Assembly: GCA_028285625.1 (NCBI GenBank) | Contig: JANQOX010000023.1 | Span: 186,001-250,000, forward strand | DNA from: Myxococcota bacterium | Lineage (GTDB): Bacteria; Myxococcota_A; UBA9160; UBA6930 | Length of the DNA: 64,000 nt | Direction of reading: 5' to 3' | In this document: one piece after another, positions 7,024-15,000 of the stretch | Layout: the number at the start of each line of letters is the position of its first letter | Numbering within the stretch: the stretch's first letter is position 1 | Notes under the pieces: generated by a model | What the model was told of the DNA's origin: nothing | Databases searched by the model: none | Seen by the model: the letters and a program-made list of their open reading frames with translations, nothing else | Position numbers and translations under genes: made by a program

Positions 7024-9096
7024 GTGAAGGCCCGACCCATGTCCAAGCGCAGGCTGATCGGCCTTGGCGCGATCTGCCTGCTCGTCGTCGGTCCCGCGCC
7101 GGCCTCGGCCGCCGATCTCGAGCACTTCGACCCGCTGGGCAAGCCGCCCTCGGAGCACACGCTCAAGGCCATCGCCGACGACAGCGCCGGCCTGCCCTTC
7201 GACGACACGCGCGACTTCGACGAGGCCGCCAAGGGATTCCTCGCCGAGCCGGACTCGTGGAAGGTCGTCGGGCCGGAAGGGAACGTGGTGTGGGACCTGC
7301 ACCGCTACGACTTCTTTCGGTCGGACACCGACTTCCCGAGCGTCCACCCCTCGCTGCAGCGGGTCTCACGCCTGAACATGAAGGTCGGCCTGTTCGAGGT
7401 GATCCCGGGCTTCTACCAGGTACGCGGCTTCGACCTCGCCAACATCACCTTCGTCGCGGGCGAGACCGGCTGGATCGTGTTCGACCCGCTGACCGCCCCG
7501 GAGCCCGCCGCCGCAGCCAAGAAGCTGGTCGACGAGCACCTGGGCGAGCGGCCCGTGGTGGGCGTCGTCTACTCCCACTCCCATGTGGACCACTGGGGCG
7601 GCGTGCGCGGCATCGTGGACGAGGCGGACGTGCGGGCGGGCAAGGTCGCGATCATCGCGCCGCGCGCCTTCCTGGCACACGCCGTCTCCGAGAACGTCTT
7701 CGCCGGCAACGCCATGAACCGTCGCGTGCAGTACCAGTACGGCACCCAGCTTCCGGCGAGCCCGTTCGGCCATGCGGGCCAGGGGCTCAACATGAACGTG
7801 GCCCACGGCAACGTCGGACTGATCGCACCCACCATCGTGATCGAGGACGACATCGAGGTCCACACCATCGATGGCCTGACGATGGAGTTCATGAACACGC
7901 CGAACGGCGAGGCACCCTCCCAGGCGCACACCTGGTTCCCCGACCACAAGGTCTACTGGACGGGCGAGGACGTGACCGGCGTCTTCCACAACGTCTACAC
8001 GCTGCGCGGCGCCCCGGTGCGCAACCCGCACCTCTGGTCGCAGCACATCAACCGCGCGCTCCACCGCTACGGCAAGCGCACGGACGTGATGATCGCGTCG
8101 CACCACTGGCCCCGCTGGGGCAACGAGCGGGTGCAGGAGGTGCTGCGGGGGCAGCGCGACCTCTACGCCAACATCAACAACTACGTGCTGTTCCACGCCA
8201 ACCAGGGCGTCACGATCAACCAGATCCACAACGTCTACGAGACGCCCCGGGGCATCGCCCAGAGCTGGTTCAACCGCGGCTACCACGGGTCGCCGGAGCA
8301 CAACAGCCGCGCCGTCGTGAACCGCTTTCTCGGCTACTGGGACGGAAACCCGGCGACGCTGATTCCGCTCTCGCCGGCCGACTCGGCTCCGCTCTACGTG
8401 AGGATGATGGGCGGGGCGGATTCGATCCTGGCAGAGGGCCGCAAGCTCCACGATGGCGGGGACTACCTGCTGGCCCAGGAGATCCTGATCCGGCTCGTCT
8501 ACGCCGAGCCCGACAACCGTCCGGCCCGCCTCCTGCTGGCCGACGTCTGGGAGCAGATCGGCTACCAGCAGGAGAACCCGGGCCTGCGCAACAGCTTCCT
8601 GCAGGGGGCGTTCGAGCTGCGCAACGGCCTGCCGACCGGCCTGCCGCCGAATACCGCCGGCCCGGACGTCGTCCGCGCCATGACGACCGGGCAGTTCCTC
8701 GACTTCCTGGCGATCCGCATGGACGCCGCCAAGGCGGCCGACCTGGCGTTCACGGTCAACCTCGTGACGCCCGACAACGGCGAGAAGTTCGTCGTCGAGC
8801 TGTCGAACGCGACCCTCACCAACATCGAGGGCTTCCAGGCCGACGATCCCGACCTCACGATCACCGTCGACCGCGCAGATCTCGAGACGGTGATGATGGG
8901 TCAGAAGCGCCTCAAGACCCTCGTCGAGGACGGAACGGCCAAAGCGATGGGCGACGCGAGCATCCTCGACCAGCTCGCCGCCACCATGGCCACCTTCACG
9001 CCCGACTTCGACATGATTCCCGGCACCTCACGCCCAGCCCCTGTAGAGGCCTGGAACCCCTACGAAATCGGCGTCGATCCGGTCCGGGGGGAGTAG
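7024..9096 (+). CDS. Secreted alkylsulfatase-like metallo-beta-lactamase-fold hydrolase
   Basis: 690 residues from the GTG at 7024, chosen because AAGGAGG (7011-7017) lies 6 nt upstream; an ATG at 7039 is an alternative. A signal peptide ends near PAPASAA. The metallo-beta-lactamase domain carries the zinc motif HSHVDHW at ~185-191 and further His/Asp ligands in the ENVFAGNAMNRR to GLTMEF region. A helical dimerisation domain follows, and the last ~130 residues resemble the SCP2-like domain of linear alkylsulfatases (SdsA1/BDS1 type, ~650 residues). Family members hydrolyse alkyl sulfates such as dodecyl sulfate in the periplasm. The substrate here is inferred; other sulfate esters are possible. 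Confidence 0.85.
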   Translation: MKARPMSKRRLIGLGAICLLVVGPAPASAADLEHFDPLGKPPSEHTLKAIADDSAGLPFDDTRDFDEAAKGFLAEPDSWKVVGPEGNVVWDLHRYDFFRSDTDFPSVHPSLQRVSRLNMKVGLFEVIPGFYQVRGFDLANITFVAGETGWIVFDPLTAPEPAAAAKKLVDEHLGERPVVGVVYSHSHVDHWGGVRGIVDEADVRAGKVAIIAPRAFLAHAVSENVFAGNAMNRRVQYQYGTQLPASPFGHAGQGLNMNVAHGNVGLIAPTIVIEDDIEVHTIDGLTMEFMNTPNGEAPSQAHTWFPDHKVYWTGEDVTGVFHNVYTLRGAPVRNPHLWSQHINRALHRYGKRTDVMIASHHWPRWGNERVQEVLRGQRDLYANINNYVLFHANQGVTINQIHNVYETPRGIAQSWFNRGYHGSPEHNSRAVVNRFLGYWDGNPATLIPLSPADSAPLYVRMMGGADSILAEGRKLHDGGDYLLAQEILIRLVYAEPDNRPARLLLADVWEQIGYQQENPGLRNSFLQGAFELRNGLPTGLPPNTAGPDVVRAMTTGQFLDFLAIRMDAAKAADLAFTVNLVTPDNGEKFVVELSNATLTNIEGFQADDPDLTITVDRADLETVMMGQKRLKTLVEDGTAKAMGDASILDQLAATMATFTPDFDMIPGTSRPAPVEAWNPYEIGVDPVRGE

Positions 9097-9141
9097 ACCC
9101 GGCGCCCCAATCCCTGGTTGCCGCGGCACCGGGCTCACTTG

Positions 9142-9188
9142 CGGAACGGAACGAACTTGCCCACCAGGGGAAGGACCGTTCCTTCCGG
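9142..9188 (+). terminator. Hairpin downstream of the alkylsulfatase gene
   Basis: CGGAACGGAACG (9142-9153) pairs with CGTTCCTTCCG (9178-9188) with one bulged base, 46 nt after the stop at 9096. There is no clear U-tract, so termination is probable rather than certain. Confidence 0.4.
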
Positions 9189-9259
9189 GAGCCGGCGGAG
9201 GCCGGGGCCCCTCACCGCCAAGTAGCTGGAACCGCAGCGCAATCGCACTCCCGGCGGTT

Positions 9260-9276
9260 TTGGCATCGAGCCTGCA
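9260..9276 (+). promoter_or_regulatory. Sigma-54-like -24/-12 element for a PEP-CTERM gene
   Basis: TTGGCATCGAGCCTGCA has GG and GC 10 nt apart and matches 10 of 13 consensus positions (TTGGCA and TGCA intact). It lies 94 bp upstream of the ATG at 9370. RpoN-dependent expression of PEP-CTERM genes has been reported in Zoogloea, which makes the placement suggestive. Confidence 0.4.
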
Positions 9277-9369
9277 GGGAATCTCTGCATGGGAAGGGCC
9301 GCGCTGCGCGGGCTCTCCCACCGGTACGGGGATTCGCGGGCTCGGCTCCAGAACGAAGGAGTCTCCCGA

Positions 9370-10032
9370 ATGCGCACCATCCTCACCGCCTTGGTCGGCG
9401 CCCTCGCGCTCACCACCCTGGCCACCTCTGCTTCGGCCGCGCCGATCCTCACCGCATCGCACGTCGTGCTTCCGAGCGGGAACATCCAGTGGACGGTGTT
9501 CTTCGACAACGATGACGGGGCCGCCCTCGCGTCGGCGTTCGACCTCGAATTCACCGGCGACATCGTCCACACGCTCGTCGCGGGCGCCATCGTGGTCGAC
9601 AACCACGCGGACGCGGTTGCCTTCAACGGCTTCTCGGGCTTCGACATGCACGAGGACACCTGGGTCGACGCCGATGCCGGCGCGACCAACCCGTTCGTCA
9701 TCGCGCTGCCTTCGACCTTCGTGGGCAACAACGGTGGCGCGGGCGGAACCGCAATGGACCCGCCCGGTCTCGCCACGTTCGGGACGGCCGTGTACGCGGC
9801 CTGGGGTACGGCCGGGGGCAGCCCCCAGGGCCCCGCGCCGTCCCGCATCGCTCAGATCGTCGTCTTTCCCACGCCGGGTGCACCCCTGTCCGTCACGGGG
9901 CTCATGGCCCGCGGCGGCGGCGCGGTGGTCCCGGTGAATCAGGTCTTCACGACCAGCGCTCCAGAGCCGGCCATCGCGCTGCTCCTCGGCGTCGCGTGCG
10001 TCGCCACGCTCGCACGCCGCCGGCGGGGGTGA
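9370..10032 (+). CDS. PEP-CTERM sorting-domain protein
   Basis: 220 residues from the ATG at 9370, with GAAGGAG 9 nt upstream. The signal peptide is MRTILTALVGALALTTLATS with cleavage near ASAA. The body has alternating hydrophobic and Asp/Gly/Asn-rich strands typical of secreted beta-sandwich domains. The C-terminal signal is APEPAIALLLGVACVATLA followed by RRRRG, a clear PEP-CTERM helix. It is likely exported and matrix-anchored; molecular role unknown. The next gene, 140 bp downstream on the same strand, is the exported HU-like protein. Confidence 0.85.
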   Translation: MRTILTALVGALALTTLATSASAAPILTASHVVLPSGNIQWTVFFDNDDGAALASAFDLEFTGDIVHTLVAGAIVVDNHADAVAFNGFSGFDMHEDTWVDADAGATNPFVIALPSTFVGNNGGAGGTAMDPPGLATFGTAVYAAWGTAGGSPQGPAPSRIAQIVVFPTPGAPLSVTGLMARGGGAVVPVNQVFTTSAPEPAIALLLGVACVATLARRRRG

Positions 10033-10172
10033 TCCCACCTCCGGTTCGAGTTCGAGGACCAAGGCACCCCAGCCAACCAGGGCGAGCCCGTGCCCGACTG
10101 GCGCGATATGGTGCAGCGACTACGACGAGAACGCCTGCATCGCCACCGTGTTCGCCCCCGTTGGAGGAAACC

Positions 10173-11201
10173 ATGCAGCATCGGACCGCGACCCTGGCAT
10201 TGACCCTCGTGATGGGGACGCTTCTCTGTGTCGGATCGGCGAACGCCATGACCAAGCAGGAGCTGATCGAGCACATTGCGAAGCGCACCGGCATTCTGGA
10301 ATCGCAGGCCGCAGCCGCCATCGACTCGTTCCTGATCGAGACCGTGGGCTCGGTGCCCGGAGAGCGGGTGAACCGGCCTGCCTTCGGGTCCGGGCTGATG
10401 GAGCTCGTCCAGCAACCGCTGACGCGGCCGGACCATCCGGCGCAGCGGGTCCGACTGAATGAGGGCAATCAAGCGCGGGTGGGGTGGGTGAGTCGGCAGG
10501 GGCACCTCATCGTGTTCGATGCGGCGCTCCCGGGTATCGACTTCGTCCAGGAAGGCCTGATCTCGTTTCGGTTCCTGCTGCCGCCCGATCGGGACCGGGC
10601 GGGCCGTCACCACGCGAAGCGGGAGCGCGTCGAGATGGAGCTGCTGCTTCCGCCGGCCGACGTCGTGCGCCGCATCTTCGAGGACGGCCCTCGGGCGGCG
10701 CGCGGAGAGCGTGATCCGGCGGTTCGAATACGGGTGGAGATCCCGGCACGAGCCTTCGACGCCCCCGACGACGAGGCCGACGGACGGGCCCTGCGGCTCT
10801 TCCAGGCCTTCCTCCCGGACTTGCACCCGCCTCTTGCAGAGGACGAGGAGTGCGGGGGCGCCGTCCTCGAGGCCGAGCTCGCGACACCGGGGGTCGTCTG
10901 CGAACCGAGTGAGGACTACGACTGCCGGGCGACGCGGGGGGACATGGCGTTTCTGACCGACGCCGTCGCGAAGGCAGCGCACATCGATCCCGCCATCGCC
11001 CTCGACGTGATCGACATCATCACCCTCGACGGCGCCCCGGTCGCCGAGGACGTCAAGATCAGCGGCTTCGGAACCTTCATCGTGAGGGAGAAACCGGCTC
11101 GGACGGGCAGGAATCCATTCCTCGGGCAGCCGATCAAGATTCCTGCGAAGCGGACGGTACGGGTGACGGCGCTCAAGGCGCTCAAGGACGTGGTCCAGTA
11201 G
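10173..11201 (+). CDS. Exported two-domain HU-like DNA-binding protein
   Basis: 342 residues from the ATG at 10173 behind GGAGG. Residues 1-25 form a signal peptide (TLALTLVMGTLLCVGSANA). Predicted cleavage leaves MTKQELIEHIAKRTGI, which is how cytosolic HU proteins begin. This first HU-like helical pair is followed by a ~200-residue insert without recognisable family and with three cysteines (EECGG, VVCEP, YDCRA). The last ~85 residues are a complete HU domain including ISGFGTFIVREKPARTGRNP and the IKIPAKRTVRV beta-arm region. If the signal peptide works, it would bind DNA outside the cytoplasm, for example extracellular DNA in a matrix. A misassigned start is possible, but no better in-frame start has a ribosome-binding site. 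Confidence 0.75.
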   Translation: MQHRTATLALTLVMGTLLCVGSANAMTKQELIEHIAKRTGILESQAAAAIDSFLIETVGSVPGERVNRPAFGSGLMELVQQPLTRPDHPAQRVRLNEGNQARVGWVSRQGHLIVFDAALPGIDFVQEGLISFRFLLPPDRDRAGRHHAKRERVEMELLLPPADVVRRIFEDGPRAARGERDPAVRIRVEIPARAFDAPDDEADGRALRLFQAFLPDLHPPLAEDEECGGAVLEAELATPGVVCEPSEDYDCRATRGDMAFLTDAVAKAAHIDPAIALDVIDIITLDGAPVAEDVKISGFGTFIVREKPARTGRNPFLGQPIKIPAKRTVRVTALKALKDVVQ

Positions 11202-11224
11202 CTCCGATCAGCCCCCCCACATGT

Positions 11225-11243
11225 CGCGAGCCTGAGGCTCGCG
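11225..11243 (+). terminator. Hairpin after the HU-like gene
   Basis: CGCGAGCC-TGA-GGCTCGCG is a perfect 8-bp stem with a 3-nt loop, 23 nt after the stop codon. No U-run follows; it is a candidate transcription end or 3'-stabilising hairpin. Confidence 0.45.
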
Positions 11244-11338
11244 GGCGCCGGCCAACCGAACTCCAGCAGCACGAGAGGCAGAACGAAGACGAGAGCCCGG
11301 CCTCGAGACCATGCGAGCTCGCCGGCCGCGCTGCGCTC

Positions 11339-11370
11339 AACGAAAACGGCCCCAACGCAACTGCGCGGGC
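11339..11370. repeat. Left copy of a 32-nt direct repeat flanking the HNH gene
   Basis: This 32-nt stretch, beginning CAACGAAAACG and ending ACTGCGCGGG, matches 13391-13422 at 27 of 32 positions in the same orientation. The right copy overlaps the tRNA-Gly terminator; this left copy has lost the stem complementarity. The two copies bracket only the HNH endonuclease gene. The surrounding 11244-11493 stretch shows no other gene. Confidence 0.55.
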
Positions 11371-11493
11371 ATGGCCTCACCTTGAGGATTCTCGAGAGGC
11401 AGTCGCCTCCTCCTGAAAACGGGCACGGAATATCGGTGCCGCGCCCCCTCGACCATGACCGGATCCGTCACGTCGGCTCGGTAGGGTCGGGGC

Positions 11494-13371
11494 GTGAACA
11501 CGGATGTGTCGGCGTTCGCCGATCCCTACGACGGACAGGCCGCTTCTTGCCAGCCTGATCCCGAGGCGCGCATCGAAGCGCTCGGGCGCGGGAGTGGTCC
11601 GTTGCGCCGCGTGGTGGTGGCGCTGGCAGGGCGGCTGGTGGCGTGCGAGGGCTGGAAGCGGCTGGGCTACGCAAACCTCGGCGACTATGCGCGCGAGCGG
11701 CTGGGCTGCTCGGCCCGTTCGCTACAGGACTGGGCGCGCGTAGAGCGCACGCTCGGAGAGCTGCCCGGCCTCGAGCGGGCCCTCGTGGACGGCACACTCG
11801 CATGGAGCAAGGTGCGCCTGCTCGCCCGCTTCGTCGTGCCCGAAGACGAAGCTGCGTGGATCGACTACGCACGAACGCAACCGGTTCGCGCCCTCGCGCG
11901 CGCCTCGCGTGTAGCGAACCGCGCCGCGGTCGGGCCGACCGCTTCGGGGGTCGACGATGTGGGCGAGGACGGCCGCGCCCGGGTTCGCTTCCGGGCCTCG
12001 TTCGGAGTTGCGATGAAGTGGCAGCGCTTGCGGAAGGCGGCGCCTCAGGTGGCGGGCCATCGGCTTGCCCCAGAAGCGGTTCTCGAGATGGTGACTGCGG
12101 AAGTGCTCTCGGCGCTGCCCCTGACGACGGATGGGGCGGTGCGGGAGGGCGAGCTGCCGATCGCGCGATCGGTGGGGTGCGGCGAGCCGGCTGCAGCCAG
12201 CCAGTCGGATGAGCGGCCTTGCCCGGATTCGCCACGTGCACCGACCCGTGGCGCGCCTGAAGAAGTGCTTGCGCCGTGCGAGTTGCCGCGCTTCCTTCGC
12301 CCGCTCCTGGAGGGGCTCGAGCGGCAGGATGGCGAGATGCCGCGTCGCGATGACCCATTCGAGCTCGACGCGCGTCTGCGCCGTGCCATTCGCCTCGAGC
12401 AGCGTCTGGATGCCGAGCTCGGCCCGTTGCTGCGCCAGGTCTCGTCACCCGAGTACGAGTGGAAGTCCGACTTCACCTCGCCTGCTGCGCTCGCCCGCGA
12501 GCGGCTGGGCATGTCGCCACGCAAGCTGCGCGCGCTGCTACGGGTCGAGCGTGTGGGCGACCTTTGCCCGTCGCTGCGGGCAGCCTACCGCGATGGCCGC
12601 CTCTCGTGGTTCCAGGCGCAGATCCTGGCCCAGCTCCTGGCCCGCGATGCCGAGGGCCCGTGGCGAGAGCGCTGGGTGGCGTTCGCACAGCAGGTGAGCG
12701 CGCGACGCCTCGAAGAGGCCGTGGAGGCGGCGCTCGTGCTTCGCGAGACGGACCTCGAGGCGTGGATGCGCTGGCAGCAGGAGCCCGAGGGCTTCGCCGC
12801 ACCTCGGCCGGCAGCGGCCGAGCCCGGTGGCGATGGCGAAGGGCGGCAAGTGTGTGCGCCGAGAGGGGCCGAGCCCGAGGGGCTGGAGGGTTGCCGGATC
12901 TCGATCTCCGCGGGTGCTGATGTCGCCCGTCTGTTCGAGGCCACGATCGCCAGCGTGCGGCTCGAGATCGAGCGCGAAACGGGGCGTCTTCCTAGCGAGG
13001 GAGACGCCTTCGGAGTCATGCTCGATCACGCAGCGCAGAGCTGGGCCCTCGACGACCCCTGGCTCGGCCGGCGCAGGCCCGAGGGGTTGCGGGTCTTCGA
13101 GCGCGACGGCTGGCGCTGCGTCGTGCCCGGTTGCAGCTCGCAGCGCAACCTGCACGCACACCACATCCAGTTCCGCTCGCGGGGCGGGGGCGACGAGGCG
13201 TCCAACCAGGTCACCCTGTGCGCCTTCCACCACCTGCGCGGCGTGCACGCCGGGACCATCTCGATTCGCGGCCAGGCCCCCGACGCGCTCGAGTTCGAGC
13301 TCGGCTGCCGGACGGGCCAGCCACCGCTCGCCCGCTACCGGTCCGGGGACCGGGTCCAGCGCAGCGCATAG
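11494..13371 (+). CDS. HNH endonuclease family protein
   Basis: 625 residues from a GTG at 11494. The N-terminal two thirds are helical and contain two related segments with the pattern YARERLGCSAR..W.RVERTLGELP and ARERLGMSPRK..LLRVERVGDLCP. These resemble internal duplications of the helical domain in DUF222/13E12-like proteins. The C-terminus is a zinc-type HNH nuclease: VFERDGWRCVVPGCS, HAHHIQFRSRGG, LCAFHH. Such multi-copy genes are common in deltaproteobacteria and actinobacteria, and their targets are unknown. Near-identical 32-nt direct repeats flank the gene and a tRNA-Gly gene lies 66 bp beyond, so acquisition by transfer is plausible. Confidence 0.8.
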   Translation: MNTDVSAFADPYDGQAASCQPDPEARIEALGRGSGPLRRVVVALAGRLVACEGWKRLGYANLGDYARERLGCSARSLQDWARVERTLGELPGLERALVDGTLAWSKVRLLARFVVPEDEAAWIDYARTQPVRALARASRVANRAAVGPTASGVDDVGEDGRARVRFRASFGVAMKWQRLRKAAPQVAGHRLAPEAVLEMVTAEVLSALPLTTDGAVREGELPIARSVGCGEPAAASQSDERPCPDSPRAPTRGAPEEVLAPCELPRFLRPLLEGLERQDGEMPRRDDPFELDARLRRAIRLEQRLDAELGPLLRQVSSPEYEWKSDFTSPAALARERLGMSPRKLRALLRVERVGDLCPSLRAAYRDGRLSWFQAQILAQLLARDAEGPWRERWVAFAQQVSARRLEEAVEAALVLRETDLEAWMRWQQEPEGFAAPRPAAAEPGGDGEGRQVCAPRGAEPEGLEGCRISISAGADVARLFEATIASVRLEIERETGRLPSEGDAFGVMLDHAAQSWALDDPWLGRRRPEGLRVFERDGWRCVVPGCSSQRNLHAHHIQFRSRGGGDEASNQVTLCAFHHLRGVHAGTISIRGQAPDALEFELGCRTGQPPLARYRSGDRVQRSA

Positions 13372-13390
13372 AGCCCGCGCCGGGGCGCCC

Positions 13391-13422
13391 CAACGAAAAC
13401 GACCCCGGCACCACTGCGCGGG
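13391..13422. repeat. Right copy of the 32-nt direct repeat
   Basis: Same-orientation match (27/32) to 11339-11370. It coincides with the 5' part of the tRNA-Gly terminator hairpin, which suggests the repeat derives from that terminator. Confidence 0.55.
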
Positions 13423-13428
13423 GTCGTT
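13392..13428 (-). terminator. Rho-independent terminator of tRNA-Gly
   Basis: On the minus strand AACGACCCCG pairs perfectly with CGGGGTCGTT (10 bp, 11-nt loop) and is followed by TTTTCGTT. It lies 10 nt past the tRNA CCA end. Confidence 0.75.
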
Positions 13429-13437
13429 CACGAGAGC

Positions 13438-13513
13438 TGGAGCACGAGACCGGATTCGAACCGGCGACATCCACGTTGGCAACGTGGTGCTCTACCAACT
13501 GAGCTACTCGTGC
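13438..13513 (-). tRNA. tRNA-Gly (anticodon GCC)
   Basis: A 76-nt cloverleaf on the minus strand. The acceptor is GCACGAG pairing with CTCGTGC, the D-arm contains AGCTCAGTTGGTAGAGC, and the anticodon stem CCACG/CGTGG has loop TTGCCAA with anticodon GCC. The T-arm is CCGGTTCGAATCCGG and the discriminator is U. The 3' CCA is encoded (TGG on the plus strand at 13438-13440). A strong terminator follows directly. It reads GGC/GGU-type glycine codons. Confidence 0.95.
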
Positions 13514-13641
13514 GTGAAGGCGGAGAATAACCGGCGGCCCGGGGGGCGTCTACTCCGACCCGCGGCCTCGCGCCGCCCGAATCCGGCCTGATTCCGGGGG
13601 CTTGGGGCCGTCTGCCCGCGCCGCGGCGGTGGCGCCCTCCC

Positions 13642-14955
13642 CTAGAGCTTCTTGATCTTCTCGCGGTGCTCGGCCACGTCGCGCGTGGCGTTGCGAGTGT
13701 CGTAGACGCGCGAGGCCTTGGCCACCACGCGGTCGTAGTCGACGGCCGAGTGGTCGGTGAGGATCACCACCAGGTCGGCGGCGGTGAGGGCCTCGTCGGT
13801 GAGCTCCACGCTCTTCAGCGTGTGCGCCGGGAGCTGAAGCTCGGACACGTGCGGGTCGTGGTAGCGGATCTCGGCGCCCTTGCGCTCGAGCTGGTCGATG
13901 ATGTCGAGGGCCGGCGACTCGCGCATGTCCGAGACGTCGCTCTTGTAGGCCACGCCCAGCACCAGCACGTGGGCGCCGTTGATGGCCAGGCGGTCCTCGT
14001 TCAAGAGATCGCCCACGGTGCGCGCCACGTGCTCGGGCATGTGGCCGTTCACCTCGACGGCGGTCTCGATGAAGCGCGCCTCGAAGTTCAGCGACTTCAT
14101 CTTCCAGGCCAGGTAGCTGGGGTCGACGGGGATGCAGTGGCCGCCCAGGCCTGGCCCCGGCGTGAACTTCATGAACCCGTAGGGCTTGGTAGCTGCGGCG
14201 TCGATCACCTCCCAGACGTCGAGGTCCAGGCGGTCGCACATGAGCGCCACCTCGTTGGCCAGGCCGATGTTGATGGCGCGAAAGGTGTTCTCGAGCAGCT
14301 TCACCATCTCGGCGGTGTTGGTCGACGACACCGGCACCACGTTGTCGAAGACGGGCTCGTAGGCCTTCACGCCCAGCTCGGTGCAGAGCGCCGTCTCGCC
14401 GCCCACCACCTTGGGCACGTTGCGCACGGCGAACTTCTTGTTGGCTGGGTCGATGCGCTCGGGAGCAAAGGCCACGGCGAAGTCCTCGCCACAGCGCAGG
14501 CCCGACTCTTCGAGCAGCGGCACGAACAGGTCGTGGGTGGTGCCCGGGTAGGTCGTGCTGCCCAGGATCACCAGGTGGCCGCTGCGCAGGCGCTTGCGGA
14601 TGTCCTCGACCGCACGAACGATGTGCGAGACGTCGGGATCGCGGGTCTTGGTGAGCGGCGTGGGCACGCAGACGTGGATGACGTCGGTGTGCGCCATGTC
14701 CGAGAAGTCGGTGCTTGCCTGCAGGCGGCCAGCGGCGTGCTGGGCGGCCACGTCCTCGGCGGGCACGTCCTCGATGTAGCTGCGGCCCTCACCCAGCTGG
14801 CGGATCTTCTCCTGATCGAGGTCGAAACCGGTCACGTGGAAGCCGGCCTTCGCGAACTCCACCGCCAGCGGCAGGCCCACGTAGCCCAGGCCCACCACGC
14901 CGATGCGGGCGTCGCGGCTCTCGATGCGACCCCCCAGGTCCGACAGACGACTCAT
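13642..14955 (-). CDS. UDP-N-acetyl-hexosamine 6-dehydrogenase (WbpA/TviB-like nucleotide-sugar dehydrogenase)
   Basis: 437 residues, ATG preceded by GAGGAG. The Rossmann motif is IGVVGLGYVGLPLAVEFAKAG. A central domain (VSSTNTAEMVKLLENTFRAIN) is followed by the nucleophile Cys274 in GPGLGGHCIPVDPSYL, and the C-terminal domain has GVAYKSDVSDMRESPA. It oxidises C6 of a UDP-sugar to the uronate with two NAD+. The lack of tyrosine-type UGD features and the TviB/WbpA-like N-terminus favour UDP-GlcNAc as substrate, for surface polysaccharide. The gene is alone here. It is followed on the minus strand by tRNA-Gly and preceded by a GGCTAG-rich stretch (14975-15000). Confidence 0.85.
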   Translation of the reverse strand: MSRLSDLGGRIESRDARIGVVGLGYVGLPLAVEFAKAGFHVTGFDLDQEKIRQLGEGRSYIEDVPAEDVAAQHAAGRLQASTDFSDMAHTDVIHVCVPTPLTKTRDPDVSHIVRAVEDIRKRLRSGHLVILGSTTYPGTTHDLFVPLLEESGLRCGEDFAVAFAPERIDPANKKFAVRNVPKVVGGETALCTELGVKAYEPVFDNVVPVSSTNTAEMVKLLENTFRAINIGLANEVALMCDRLDLDVWEVIDAAATKPYGFMKFTPGPGLGGHCIPVDPSYLAWKMKSLNFEARFIETAVEVNGHMPEHVARTVGDLLNEDRLAINGAHVLVLGVAYKSDVSDMRESPALDIIDQLERKGAEIRYHDPHVSELQLPAHTLKSVELTDEALTAADLVVILTDHSAVDYDRVVAKASRVYDTRNATRDVAEHREKIKKL

Positions 14956-14971
14956 GCGTTCTCCTCGCGCA

Positions 14972-15000
14972 AAGGCTAGGGCTAGCGCTTAGGGCTAGGG
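14972..15000. repeat. Short GGCTAG-type direct repeats
   Basis: AGGCTAGGGCTAG and, after CGCTT, AGGGCTAGGGC form degenerate tandem repeats of a 6-7-nt unit in the short gap between the UDP-sugar dehydrogenase start and the pgsA stop. Confidence 0.4.

Noticed and set aside
6966..9515. An 849-codon plus-strand frame overlapping the alkylsulfatase gene
   Set aside because: Offset frame of a gene with clear zinc motif and signal peptide; the translation is Arg/Pro-rich noise.
13666..14979. A 437-codon plus-strand frame opposite the UDP-sugar dehydrogenase
   Set aside because: Same length as the real gene on the other strand, His/Val/Gly/Asp-rich shadow translation with no family motif.
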